Shown here: positions 18,471 through 27,456 of the stretch, one piece after another
Layout: each line of letters opens with the position of its first letter
How positions within the stretch are numbered: position 1 is the stretch's first letter
From: Microbacteriaceae bacterium PS02344
GTDB taxonomy: Bacteria > Actinomycetota > Actinomycetes > Actinomycetales > Microbacteriaceae
DNA length: 64,000 bases
Direction of reading: 5' to 3'
Assembly: GCA_029959905.1 (NCBI GenBank)
Contig: JASCNZ010000006.1
Coordinates: 1 to 64,000, forward strand
Program-made: the position numbers and the translations under genes
Notes under the pieces: model-generated
What the model was told of the DNA's origin: nothing
The model's input: only the letters and a program-made list of their open reading frames with translations
The model's database searches: none

Positions 18471-18515
18471 GCGACGCGCGACCGACACGACGCGATCGTC
18501 GGCGGGGCGGGTGGC

Positions 18516-19232
18516 TCAGACGAAGGTGTCGGCGAAGCGGCGGAGCAGGGCAGCGCCCTCGGTGACGGATGCCGACAGCACCTGCCCCTGCACGAGGTCG
18601 AACTCCTCGGGATCGAAGTAGCCGGTCGTGCGATAGAACGTCATGCGGTCGGCGAAGTCGCGCGGCGTGGGCTCGGGGTGGAACTGCGCCGTGTAGAGGT
18701 GGGTGCCGACGCGGTACGCCTGCACGGGGCAGACGTCGTTGGTCGCGAGCAGCGTCGCGCCGGGGGGTGTCGCCACGGCCCCCTCCTTGTGCGCGGTGAA
18801 CACCGTGAGCGCGGGACCGCTCGGCCCGAAGACGGGGTCGGATGCTCCCGCCTCGGTCGTGCGGATCACGGTCGCGCTCGCCGACTCCGGTGTGTCCGTG
18901 CCGACCTGGCCCCCGAGCATCCGGGTGACGACCCCGATGCTGAAGCAGGTGAAGAAGCCGGCGATGCGGCCGTCCGCCGCCTGCCCCGCGAGGGTCTCGA
19001 GATCGGCTTCGACCCGCTGCTGCAGGGGCGACTTCGCCGGATCGGTGACGTTGAAGGGCGAACCACCCACCACGATCCCGCGGTACCCGTCGAGACGGCC
19101 CGGGGCGAGGGACTCCTCGAGCAGATCGAGGCGATCGACCACGTCCACGCCGAGCGCGCGCCGGAACGAGGCGTGCTCGGCATCGGCGGCGCGCCTCTCG
19201 GGGCGCACGCAGACGTAGAGAAGCGAGGGCAT
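18516..19232 (-). CDS. class I glutamine amidotransferase-like protein
   Basis: 238 aa flavodoxin-like GATase1 fold. GIVVGGSPFNVTD is the oxyanion strand. The nucleophile elbow reads GFFTCFSIGVV, so the Cys is kept but the usual G-x-C-x-G-H-Q is not. AQFHPEP supplies the His and Glu of the triad. No partner synthase is adjacent. It may be a stand-alone amidase, for example of the gamma-glutamyl hydrolase type; the substrate is unknown. Leaderless-type start at 19232. Confidence 0.75.
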   Translation of the reverse strand: MPSLLYVCVRPERRAADAEHASFRRALGVDVVDRLDLLEESLAPGRLDGYRGIVVGGSPFNVTDPAKSPLQQRVEADLETLAGQAADGRIAGFFTCFSIGVVTRMLGGQVGTDTPESASATVIRTTEAGASDPVFGPSGPALTVFTAHKEGAVATPPGATLLATNDVCPVQAYRVGTHLYTAQFHPEPTPRDFADRMTFYRTTGYFDPEEFDLVQGQVLSASVTEGAALLRRFADTFV

Positions 19233-19238
19233 CCGAGA

Positions 19239-19244
19239 ATTCTA
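19239..19244 (-). promoter_or_regulatory. -10 box TAGAAT, GATase-like gene
   Basis: Minus-strand TAGAAT, near-consensus, 6 nt before ATG 19232. Confidence 0.55.
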
Positions 19245-19276
19245 ACGAGAATGCGCGGCTCGACCGCCCGGGTGAC

Positions 19277-20074
19277 TCATCGTGACGAGTGCGCGGTGCG
19301 CCCGCGCACGATGCCGACGAACGTCTCGACGTCGGGGGTCGTATGCTCGCGCCGCCATGCGAGGGCCACCGTCGAGGTCGGGCCGTCGACGAGCGGACGC
19401 CAATCGGCGTCCTTGCGGTGGTGCAGTCGGGCGAGCGACATCGGCATGACCACCGCCCCTGTTCCCGCGGCGACCGTGGCGACGGCATCGGCGACGGGGA
19501 GCGCACCGAACCGCGGTGAGACGGCACCTGGCACGGCGAAACCCGCCAGGGGGTCGTCGCTGAGTCGCAGCACGACCTCTCCGGCCAGATCGGCCAGGGT
19601 CAGCTCGTCGGCCGCCAGCAGATGCGACTCGATCGAGGCGACCACGACGGGCACCTCGTCGTACAACGGGATGATGTGGAGATCGTCGTCACGAGCCGCG
19701 GCGGGCACGGTGAGAGGCAACCGCACCAGGGCGGCGTCGACGTCGTCGAGCGCGGCCCGCTGGTCACCGATCTCGATGCGCACCAACTCGAACGGCACGT
19801 GCGGCATCCGCTGCTTCCAGCGATCGATCCACGCGCCGGGCGTCGCTCCCGCAACAGCCCCGAGGCGGAAGGTGCGGGGCTCCTCGGCGATCGTTTCCTC
19901 GGGTTGCCGCGAGGAAGCGCGCTTCGACGCACTGTCGGGCGCCGGCCCGCTCTTCGCGGCGCTCCGCGGGGAGCGCTTCGGAGTCGCAGCCTTCGCGGCG
20001 CCCTTCTGCGGGGTCCCGCGCTTCGGTGTCGGCTTATGCGGTCGCCGCGCCGGTCGCCTGCCCTGGGTCGCCAT
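19277..20074 (-). CDS. LysR-type substrate-binding domain protein without HTH
   Basis: 265 aa. Residues ~70-250 form a LysR effector-binding domain (FRLGAVAGATPGAW, DAALVRLPL, IPLYDEVPVVVAS, VAAGTGAVVMPMSLARLHHR). Instead of the winged HTH, the first ~65 residues are Lys/Arg/Pro/Ala-rich and disordered, resembling histone-like tails. DNA contact, if any, would be non-specific. Start ATG 20074 is 7 nt behind a TACCCT box; an upstream ATG (20104) lacks support. Confidence 0.75.
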   Translation of the reverse strand: MATQGRRPARRPHKPTPKRGTPQKGAAKAATPKRSPRSAAKSGPAPDSASKRASSRQPEETIAEEPRTFRLGAVAGATPGAWIDRWKQRMPHVPFELVRIEIGDQRAALDDVDAALVRLPLTVPAAARDDDLHIIPLYDEVPVVVASIESHLLAADELTLADLAGEVVLRLSDDPLAGFAVPGAVSPRFGALPVADAVATVAAGTGAVVMPMSLARLHHRKDADWRPLVDGPTSTVALAWRREHTTPDVETFVGIVRGRTAHSSR

Positions 20075-20081
20075 GCTCTCC

Positions 20082-20087
20082 AGGGTA
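20082..20087 (-). promoter_or_regulatory. -10 box TACCCT, LysR-like gene
   Basis: Minus-strand TACCCT, 7 nt before ATG 20074; selects that start. Confidence 0.5.
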
Positions 20088-20150
20088 TCCGGCGGCGCGC
20101 TCACCCCGGCGGCCGGTGCGTTCGGGTACGCACCGGGGCGGCTGGTCAGA

Positions 20151-20558
20151 TCAGGCGGCGAGCCACAGACCCTTGCGGTCGGTGGCGACGGTGCGACCGG
20201 CGGCCACCGTCTCGTCGTCGCCGATACGCGCTCCGCGCACGATGCGGGCTCCGGCGCCGATCTCGGTGCGGACGCCGATGTGCGCGCCGTCGCCGACGGC
20301 AGCGCCCTCGCCGATGTGCGCGTGTGCGTCGATGTGCGCGTTGTCGCCGATCACGGCATCCGGTTCGATCCATGCGCCGCGGGCGATGGTGGCGCCGGCG
20401 CCGATGCGGGCGCCGGGTTCGATGTACGCGCCCGCCTCGACGAGAGCCCTCGGATGGACCTTCGCGCCGTGCGCGACGAGACCGCGGCCGTTGGCGTGCT
20501 TGCGGTAGCGCAGCGTGTCGCCTCGGTCGTTCTCGATGTCGACGTAGTTCTTACCCAC
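20151..20558 (-). CDS. hexapeptide-repeat left-handed beta-helix protein
   Basis: 135 aa. From residue ~35 to 120 the sequence follows the [IVA]-G-x-x-[AV]-x hexapeptide pattern (ARIGAGATIARGAWIEPDAV and repeats), giving an LpxA-like left-handed beta-helix that should trimerise. It lacks an acyltransferase catalytic context or C-terminal helical cap, so the function is unclear; a sugar O-acyltransferase or scaffold is possible. GTG 20558 is preceded by GGGAGGAATC. Confidence 0.7.
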   Translation of the reverse strand: MGKNYVDIENDRGDTLRYRKHANGRGLVAHGAKVHPRALVEAGAYIEPGARIGAGATIARGAWIEPDAVIGDNAHIDAHAHIGEGAAVGDGAHIGVRTEIGAGARIVRGARIGDDETVAAGRTVATDRKGLWLAA

Positions 20559-20640
20559 GATTCCTCCCGTGTTCCGGGGTTTTCCCCGTGTCAGGAATAA
20601 CCATGAGTCGAAGGTTTTCATTCCCTCGGATGGATTCCGT

Positions 20641-21414
20641 TCACCGCTGGCACACCGGGCACCAGAAGGTGATCCTCTCGCGAGTGGGGTCGGCGCCAAG
20701 AGACCCTTGACGGATGGGGGTTCCGCACCGTCGACACGGCTTGCCGGCCCGGCCGTAGACCCACGAGCCCTGCCCGGGGCGGTCGATGCCGGTGAACGTG
20801 CGGTTGCGTCGGTCGCGGTTCATGCGGATCGTGCGCACGCCGAGGTCGAGCAGGGCGGCGAGGTCGACCTCGGGCGCGGGGGTGGTGGGCAGCACGCCGC
20901 GCAGGAAGAGCAGCTCGGCGATGTAATGGTTGCCGAACCCGGCGACGTTGCGCTGGTCGAGGAACGCGACGTGGATGCTGCGGGTGTCGGCCGAAAGCCG
21001 TCGCAGCACCTCGGCCGGGTCCCAGTCGTCGGCGAGGGGATCAGGGCCCAGATACCCGACGAGCTCTTCTTCGTCGCGCGTGGGGATCAGCTCGATCTCG
21101 GCGATGTCGACGCCGACGGCCTCACGCGCGGCGGTGCCCACGATCGCCCGTACCTTGAAGGCGGGGTGGCGCCAGCGTTCTCCGGACCGATAGGTGAACC
21201 AGGCGCCGTCCATGCGCAGGTGCGAGTGCAGTGTGCTGTCGCCGATCCGCAGCAGCAGGTGCTTGCCGCGGGGCACGCATCCGTGGATCGTCTGACCGGT
21301 GAGGTCGGCGGTGGCGAAGCGCGGCACGCGGAGATCGAAACGGGTCACCTCGGCGCCCGCCAGCGCCTCATCGAGGCGGCGGGCGGTGCGGAAGACGGTG
21401 TCGCCCTCGGGCAT
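20641..21414 (-). CDS. nei: Fpg/Nei family DNA glycosylase (endonuclease VIII-like)
   Basis: 257 aa. MPEGDTV at the N-terminus provides the Pro2 nucleophile and Glu3. LDQRNVAGFGNHYIAELLF is the helix-two-turn-helix region, and the C-terminal zinc finger has CxxC pairs (CRRCGTPI ... FWCPVCQ). It excises oxidised bases and nicks the strand. ATG 21414 shares one base with the TGA of the upstream gene (TGATG). The lhr and nei neighbours match the arrangement known from mycobacteria, suggesting a repair cluster. Confidence 0.93.
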   Translation of the reverse strand: MPEGDTVFRTARRLDEALAGAEVTRFDLRVPRFATADLTGQTIHGCVPRGKHLLLRIGDSTLHSHLRMDGAWFTYRSGERWRHPAFKVRAIVGTAAREAVGVDIAEIELIPTRDEEELVGYLGPDPLADDWDPAEVLRRLSADTRSIHVAFLDQRNVAGFGNHYIAELLFLRGVLPTTPAPEVDLAALLDLGVRTIRMNRDRRNRTFTGIDRPGQGSWVYGRAGKPCRRCGTPIRQGSLGADPTRERITFWCPVCQR

Positions 21415-22298
21415 CAGCCGGAACGTCCGGGAACGGGGGGATGCGGCGCGGGAGGCTGCGGTGCGGGAGGCTGCGGTGCGGGCGGCTGTGGGGCGGGCGG
21501 CCGCGGTGCCGGCGGCGGGGATACGGGCGTCGGCGGTGCCGGCGGGCGCGATGCGGGGCGTCCGGTGGCGAGGCGACGTTGCATCGTGCGGGCCAGAACA
21601 GTCGACCCCACGACGGCCGACGGCATGATCGCGATCGCCCCACCGGGGATGAGGAAGCACAGCTGCGTGGCGATGCCGAATCCGAGCACCCGCGCGCGAC
21701 TGCCGCGGAAGAGAGCCGCGCGGTCGAGCGAGGTGAGGTCGCGGGCGTCGAAGGCTCTTCCGGTGAGTTCACGTGCCAGCAGGCGCCCCGAGAGGATCAC
21801 GCCGAGTACCGCGCTCGCGATGCCGCCGACGAGTGGCAGGAAACCGACGACGAGAACGACGACGGCGATGACGATTCCGAGCAGCACGAGGCGCACACCC
21901 TCGCCGACCGAGGTCCAAAATCCTCCGCCGTCGGCCGGCGGCGGGTCGCCCAGCTCGGTCTCGACGGCGTGCCAGATGCGCTGGTAGAAGGGGTCGCCGA
22001 TGGTGAGGGTCAGTGCGGTGAACACGGCGCTGGAGAGTGCGAGCGCGGCGACGATGATCGCGGCGCCGACGACGAGGCGCAGCGAGGTGCGCCACAGCTC
22101 GTCCCACCCGTCGGCGAAGGGCGTCGCCCACTCGGCGATCGCGGTCATGTTGAAGGCCAGGGGAAGGATCGCGGCCGCCAGCACCGCCAGCGCGATCACG
22201 GCGGGAAGGAGCCCGAGAACCATGAGGCCGGGGCGCACCCGCCAGAAGCGGAACCCGCCGAACAGGAGGCCGACGCCGGTGAAGAACTCGCGGAGCAT
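21414..22298 (-). CDS. EI24 domain-containing membrane protein
   Basis: 294 aa, five or six membrane helices. MLREFFTGVGLLFGGFRFW and FTALTLTIGDPFYQRIWHAVE are typical of the bacterial EI24/CysZ-like family, which includes sulfate importers; the function here is unproven. The last ~50 residues are a proline-rich PPAPQ repeat tail. Expressed between lhr and nei on the same strand. The start follows a TACCCT box by 6 nt. Confidence 0.82.
   Translation of the reverse strand: MLREFFTGVGLLFGGFRFWRVRPGLMVLGLLPAVIALAVLAAAILPLAFNMTAIAEWATPFADGWDELWRTSLRLVVGAAIIVAALALSSAVFTALTLTIGDPFYQRIWHAVETELGDPPPADGGGFWTSVGEGVRLVLLGIVIAVVVLVVGFLPLVGGIASAVLGVILSGRLLARELTGRAFDARDLTSLDRAALFRGSRARVLGFGIATQLCFLIPGGAIAIMPSAVVGSTVLARTMQRRLATGRPASRPPAPPTPVSPPPAPRPPAPQPPAPQPPAPQPPAPHPPVPGRSG
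21442..21516. repeat. five 15-bp tandem repeats (PPAPQ tail)
   Basis: Five imperfect copies of TGCGGTGCGGGAGGC lie inside the EI24 gene and encode PPAPQ-type units on the minus strand. In-frame copy-number change would alter only tail length. Confidence 0.8.
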
Positions 22299-22304
22299 GG
22301 TCTC

Positions 22305-22310
22305 AGGGTA
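22305..22310 (-). promoter_or_regulatory. -10 box TACCCT, EI24-nei unit
   Basis: Minus-strand TACCCT, 6 nt before ATG 22298; EI24 and nei may be transcribed from here independently of lhr. Confidence 0.5.
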
Positions 22311-22318
22311 CGGGCGGA

Positions 22319-25300
22319 TCAGGCGGCCTTGCGCAGGGCGTAGCCCCGCGGCGTCGCGACGAAGCCCGCGTCCTGCAGGGCGAGAGCCAGGGTCGTACCG
22401 TACACGCCCTCCCCGTCGATCTTCTCGACGGTGAGGGTGTCGAGGCGACGGGCGCGGGCCGTGGCGGCGAGGTCGGCGGCCGCGGCCATCAGCACGCTCT
22501 CGTCGTCGGTGAACGACAGCACCGTGCGGCCGCCCCGTTCGAGATAGAGCACGAGCGCGCCGTCGACGATCACCACGAGACCGCCGGCCTTGCGCCCCGG
22601 GCGGTGCGAGACGCCCTCGCGCTTGGGCCATGCGAGGGAGGCACCGTACGGATTGGCGGGATCGGTGGCGGCGAGCGTCACCGCGGTGCGCGGCGGCGGA
22701 TCGGCGAGGCCGGCGAAGCTACGCAGCCGATCGACCGTGGCGGATGCGGCGAACTGCGCCGCGCCGAGCTTCTCGATCACGTATCCGCGCCGGCAGTGCC
22801 CGGCCTCCTCGAAACCGGCGAGCACCCGATAGGTCTGCGCGAAGCCGCCCGGCACTCCCTCGGCCTGCACCGACCCGCGGGTCACCACGCCGTACCGGTC
22901 GAGGAGGAGACCGGCCGCGACGGTCGCGCGACGGGCGGCGTCGGTCTCGGCGGCGGGCAGCAGCGACCAGCGCCCGCCCACTGCGGTCGGCCGGGGGGCG
23001 GTGCGGGTGAGCGAGACGCCGCGGTAGGTGCGGGTGCGCGGAGCGCGGCGCTTCACGCGGTGCGCCTGCGACCCTCCGGCCAGTAGCGAGCGGATGGGTG
23101 CGAAGGTGTCGTTCGTCACGTGGCCCGACCAGGTCAGGTTCCACAGCGCCTCGAGCACGGACTGCTCGTTCTCGGCGCCCGCCATCTCCTTCAGCTGGGC
23201 GGCGAAGTACGCGCCTCCCGCGCCGAGTGCGGCCAGCAGCCGAGCGTCGAGCGAATCCGCCGCGATCTCCGCGTCGGGCTCGGGCAGGGTGAAGGGCGCC
23301 AGATCGGCGGGATGCAGCGAGACCCACCCGTCGCGCCCCGGCAGGGTGCCGTGGCCCGACCAGATCACCTCGCCCGACGAGGTCAGCTCGTCGAGCATCG
23401 CGGGGGAGTAGTCGCGCACGCGGGAGGGCAGCACCAGCGATTCCCAGGCGCTCGCCGGGATCGGCACGCCGGCGAACTGCTCGATCACCGCGAGCACGCC
23501 GTCGATGCCCTCGAGGGGGCGGTGGATGTGCTGCCAGTCGGGGAGGAAACGGGCGAAGGCCTCGGGTGAGACGGGTTCGACGCTGCCCCGGATGGCGGCG
23601 AGCGAGCGCATGCGCAGGCGCCGGAGCACCTCGACGTCGCTCCACTCGATATCGTCCTTCGACGCGCCGCTCCCGCCCGCCGCCTCGGGCAGGAAGAAGC
23701 CGCTCGTGAGGCGCCCGGCCGTTTCGAGGCGCTGCAGCGTGTGACGGGCGACGGCGGCGCCGATGCCGAATCGCTGGGCGACGGCATCCGTCGTGAAGGG
23801 GCCGTGCGTACGGGCGTGGCGGGCCACCAGGTCGCCGAGCGGATCGGCCAGCGGTTCGAGGAACGCGACGGGGATGCCGGTGGGCAGTGCCGCGCCGAGC
23901 GCGTCGCGCAGGCGACCCGCGTCTTCGATCGCCGCGATGCGCACGACCCCGGCGATCGTCACCGGGATGGCGCGGCGCGCCTGCACCAGTGCCTCGAGGT
24001 GCGCCGCGGCGACGTCGAGCTGGGCGGGCGCGGCCGACTCGGCCGCCTCGCCCTCGGGTGCGAGACGCGCGGCGACCTCGGCGGCATCGAGGGGCCCGAG
24101 CAGCCGTAAGAGGTCGGCGACGCCCTCGAGTCCGCGCGCGCGGCGCTCGGGGTCGAGGCGCTGGGCCTCGCGTTCGAACTGCGCGATGACCGCGGGGTCG
24201 AGCAGCTCGCGCAGCTCGACCGTGCCGAGCAGCTCGCCCAAGAGCGCCGGGTCGACCGACAACGCGGCGGCTCGGCGTTCGGCGAGCGGGGAGTCGCCCT
24301 CGTACATGAAGGCGCCGACGTACCCGAAGAGCAGATCGCGCGCGAACGGCGACGGCTGCGAGGGCTGCGTCTCGACGAGACGGATGCGGCGGTCGGCGAT
24401 CGAGGTCGCGAGACGCCGCAGCGCCGGGAGGTCGTAGACGTCTTGCAGGACCTCGCGCAGCGTCTCGAGGATGATCGGGAACGTCGGATGCCGGCGCGCC
24501 ACCTCGAGCAGCTGCGCGGAGCGCTGTCGTTGCTGCCAGAGCGGGGTGCGACGGTTCGGATTCGTGCGGGGCATGAGCAGCGCCCTCGCGGCGCACTCGC
24601 GGAAGCGCGAGGCGAACAGCGCCGACCCTCCCACCTCCTCGGTGACGAGGTGCTCGAGTTCGTCGGGTTCGAAGACGAAGAGTTCCGCCCCCGGAGGCTC
24701 GGCGTCGGCGTCGGGGATGCGCACGATGATGCCGTCGTCGCTCGCGACCGCCGAACCCTCGACACCGAGGCGCTCGCGCACGCGGGCATTGATCGCCAGC
24801 GCCCAGGGCGCGTGCACCTTCATGCCATACGGGGAATGCAGGATGACGCGCCAGTCGCCCACCTCGTCGCGCCCCCGCTCCACCGTGAGCGTGCGATCGG
24901 TGGGCAGGGTGCCCGTGGCCTCCTGCTGCTCCGCGAGGTGGGCGAGGAGGTTGGCCCTGGCCTGCTCGTCGAGGCCTGCGTCGATGAGACGCTGCGCGGC
25001 CTTCGCCGGCGTCGCCGACGAGACCTCGCGGGAGAACACGCCCAGTGCCTCGCCGAGCTCGAACGGTCGGCCGATGCCGTCACCGTGCCAGAAGGGAACC
25101 TTGCCCGGCTGGCCGTACGCCGGGATCACGTTCACGCGATCGTGCGTGATCTCCGCGATGCGCCAGCTCGTCGTCCCGAGCGTGAACACATCGCCGACCC
25201 GTGACTCGTACACCATCTCCTCATCGAGCTCGCCGACGCGCGCGCCCGTGGATTCGCCCGCGACGAACACCCCGAACAGGCCGCGGTCGGGGATGGTGCC

Positions 25301-26953
25301 GCCGCTCGTCACGGCGATGCGCTGCGCACCCGGACGCCCGGTCAGCGTGCCCGCGTCTCGGTCCCAGACGAGGCGCGGTCGCAGCTCGGCGAACTCATCG
25401 GAGGGGAAGCGGCCGGCGAGCAGGTCGAGAGTGGCCTCGTATGCCGAGCGCGGCAGCGTCTGGAAGGGAGCCGACCGGCGCACGGTCTCGAACCACTCCT
25501 CGACGCTGATGGCCCCGAGCGCGCTCGCCGCGACCGTCTGCTGAGCGAGGATGTCGAGCGGGTTGCGGGGCACCTGGATGGCCTCGATCCGGCCCGCCAG
25601 CATCCGCTCGGTGACGATCGCGGTGTGCAGCACGTCGCCGCGGTGCTTCGGGAACAGAGCCGCCCGACTGATCTCGCCGACCTGGTGCCCTGCACGGCCG
25701 ACGCGCTGCAGACCCGAGGCAGCCGACGGAGGCGCCTCGACCTGGATCACCAGGTCGACCGCGCCCATGTCGATACCGAGTTCGAGGCTGCTGGTCGCGA
25801 CCACGCAGCGCAGCACACCCGACTTGAGTTCCTCTTCGACCTGCGCGCGCTGCTCTTTCGAGACCGAGCCGTGGTGCGCCTTCGCGAGCACGGGGTCGGC
25901 GCCCGCAGTCGCACCGGCCTGCGCCATCATCTGCGCCGGGGGCTTGGCCTGGTCGGCGTCGGGAAGGGGCACGCCGATGCGCTCGGAGTAGATCTCGTTC
26001 AGTCGTCCGGTGAGCCGCTCGGCGAGGCGGCGCGAGTTGGCGAAGACGATGGTCGAGTTGTTCTGCAGGATGCGGTCGACGATCGCCTCTTCGACATGCG
26101 GCCACACCGAACCCGTCACCTCGGTGTACTCGGCCTCGCCGTCGCCCGATGCCGCGGCCCCCGGCGGGGGCGGCGGGTTGGTCATGTCGTCCATGGGGAC
26201 GACGACGCCGAGCTCGAAGGTCTTCGAGGCCGGAGGGGCGACGATCTCGACCGGGGCCGCGCCACCGAGGAAACGCGCGACCTCGTCGATCGGCCGCACC
26301 GTGGCCGACAGCCCGATGCGCTGGGCCGCGGTCTCGGCGCCCGCGTCGGCGCGCAGCCGGTCGAGGCGTTCGAGACTCACCGCGAGGTGCGCGCCGCGCT
26401 TCGTCGCCGCCACCGCGTGCACCTCGTCGATGATGACGGTGTGCACCCCGCGCAAGGTGTCGCCGGCGCGGCTGGTGAGCATGAGGTACAGCGACTCGGG
26501 GGTCGTGATGAGGATGTCGGGCGGGTCGGAGACGAGCTTGCGCCGGTCGCTCGATGTGGTGTCGCCCGACCGCACCCCCACCGTGACGGCGGGAGCGGCG
26601 ACGCCGAGTCGGCGTGCCGACTGCCCGATGCCGACGAGCGGCGAGCGGAGGTTGCGTTCGACGTCGACGCCGAGAGCCTTCAGGGGCGAGATGTAGAGGA
26701 TGCGCGTGCGCGGCGCGTCTTTCGGGGGCGTGCGCTCGGCGGAGGCCTCGGCCATCCGCTCGCGGAAGACGCTGTCGATCGCCCAGAGGAAGGCCGAGAG
26801 CGTCTTGCCCGACCCGGTCGGCGCCACGACGAGCGCGTGCCGGCCCGCCGAGATCGCATCCCACGCGCCCGCCTGCGCGGGGGTGGGCGCGGAGAACGCC
26901 CCCCGGAACCAGTCCTGCGTTGCGGGGGTGAAGCGCTCGAGAACGTCACTCAT
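22319..26953 (-). CDS. lhr: Lhr-family ATP-dependent DNA helicase
   Basis: 1544 aa, the length of large actinobacterial Lhr. Superfamily 2 motifs: Walker A APTGSGKTLSAF near residue 37, TTPESLYLML, DEVHAV (box II), and RVGRAGHQVGE (motif VI), followed by the winged-helix/beta-barrel Lhr core and a long C-terminal domain. It is a 3'-5' translocase in DNA repair. Start ATG 26953 is near GGAGGGG; in-frame ATG 26962 is possible. It ends 20 nt before the EI24 gene on the same strand. Confidence 0.94.
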   Translation of the reverse strand: MSDVLERFTPATQDWFRGAFSAPTPAQAGAWDAISAGRHALVVAPTGSGKTLSAFLWAIDSVFRERMAEASAERTPPKDAPRTRILYISPLKALGVDVERNLRSPLVGIGQSARRLGVAAPAVTVGVRSGDTTSSDRRKLVSDPPDILITTPESLYLMLTSRAGDTLRGVHTVIIDEVHAVAATKRGAHLAVSLERLDRLRADAGAETAAQRIGLSATVRPIDEVARFLGGAAPVEIVAPPASKTFELGVVVPMDDMTNPPPPPGAAASGDGEAEYTEVTGSVWPHVEEAIVDRILQNNSTIVFANSRRLAERLTGRLNEIYSERIGVPLPDADQAKPPAQMMAQAGATAGADPVLAKAHHGSVSKEQRAQVEEELKSGVLRCVVATSSLELGIDMGAVDLVIQVEAPPSAASGLQRVGRAGHQVGEISRAALFPKHRGDVLHTAIVTERMLAGRIEAIQVPRNPLDILAQQTVAASALGAISVEEWFETVRRSAPFQTLPRSAYEATLDLLAGRFPSDEFAELRPRLVWDRDAGTLTGRPGAQRIAVTSGGTIPDRGLFGVFVAGESTGARVGELDEEMVYESRVGDVFTLGTTSWRIAEITHDRVNVIPAYGQPGKVPFWHGDGIGRPFELGEALGVFSREVSSATPAKAAQRLIDAGLDEQARANLLAHLAEQQEATGTLPTDRTLTVERGRDEVGDWRVILHSPYGMKVHAPWALAINARVRERLGVEGSAVASDDGIIVRIPDADAEPPGAELFVFEPDELEHLVTEEVGGSALFASRFRECAARALLMPRTNPNRRTPLWQQRQRSAQLLEVARRHPTFPIILETLREVLQDVYDLPALRRLATSIADRRIRLVETQPSQPSPFARDLLFGYVGAFMYEGDSPLAERRAAALSVDPALLGELLGTVELRELLDPAVIAQFEREAQRLDPERRARGLEGVADLLRLLGPLDAAEVAARLAPEGEAAESAAPAQLDVAAAHLEALVQARRAIPVTIAGVVRIAAIEDAGRLRDALGAALPTGIPVAFLEPLADPLGDLVARHARTHGPFTTDAVAQRFGIGAAVARHTLQRLETAGRLTSGFFLPEAAGGSGASKDDIEWSDVEVLRRLRMRSLAAIRGSVEPVSPEAFARFLPDWQHIHRPLEGIDGVLAVIEQFAGVPIPASAWESLVLPSRVRDYSPAMLDELTSSGEVIWSGHGTLPGRDGWVSLHPADLAPFTLPEPDAEIAADSLDARLLAALGAGGAYFAAQLKEMAGAENEQSVLEALWNLTWSGHVTNDTFAPIRSLLAGGSQAHRVKRRAPRTRTYRGVSLTRTAPRPTAVGGRWSLLPAAETDAARRATVAAGLLLDRYGVVTRGSVQAEGVPGGFAQTYRVLAGFEEAGHCRRGYVIEKLGAAQFAASATVDRLRSFAGLADPPPRTAVTLAATDPANPYGASLAWPKREGVSHRPGRKAGGLVVIVDGALVLYLERGGRTVLSFTDDESVLMAAAADLAATARARRLDTLTVEKIDGEGVYGTTLALALQDAGFVATPRGYALRKAA

Positions 26954-27023
26954 CCCCTCCATCTTGGTCGAGGCCTCCGACATTGGGGGTGCCGTTGTCG
27001 GAGGCAGGCCGCATGCTGTATCC

Positions 27024-27431
27024 ATGGCGCACACGACGAACTACTCGGCGACCTTCATCGAGGTCGCCGACGACTGCCCCGCCCCGCACGGCGAGGAGCC
27101 GCCCGTCGCCGAGAATCCGTCGATCGCGGCGCTGCACTATCGACTCATCGGCGAGCATCCGTACACCCGCACATCCGACGACGTGGTCTTCGCCACGTAT
27201 GCGCTGCGCGGTGGCGTCGATGTCGACGACGCCGCGGCACGCGAGGAGTTCTTCTCGGTCGGACGCCCCTGCCTGCGGTCCTCGCCGCTCGGCAAGCGCT
27301 ACGGCTGGGGCATCCACCACGACGACCAGGGCAGGGTCGCCCTGGTCGCCCGCGACTCCGAGGAGTACGCGCGCCTCGCCGCCGACCCGGCACTCCGGCA
27401 CACGCGCGCGATGCGCAACAGACGCGCCTGA
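27024..27431 (+). CDS. DUF6157 family protein
   Basis: 135 aa. Conserved blocks match DUF6157: NYSATFIEVADDCPAPHGE, YRLIGEHPYTRTSDDVVF, EEFFSVGRPCLRSSPLGKRY and GWGIHHDDQGRVAL. Function unknown; small soluble protein. CATGCT 6 nt before ATG 27024 is a one-mismatch version of the leaderless box. It is divergent from lhr and convergent with the ABC-F gene, 25 nt away. Confidence 0.85.
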   Translation: MAHTTNYSATFIEVADDCPAPHGEEPPVAENPSIAALHYRLIGEHPYTRTSDDVVFATYALRGGVDVDDAAAREEFFSVGRPCLRSSPLGKRYGWGIHHDDQGRVALVARDSEEYARLAADPALRHTRAMRNRRA

Positions 27432-27456
27432 CGCCGACGCCGCCCCGCGGGCCTGT

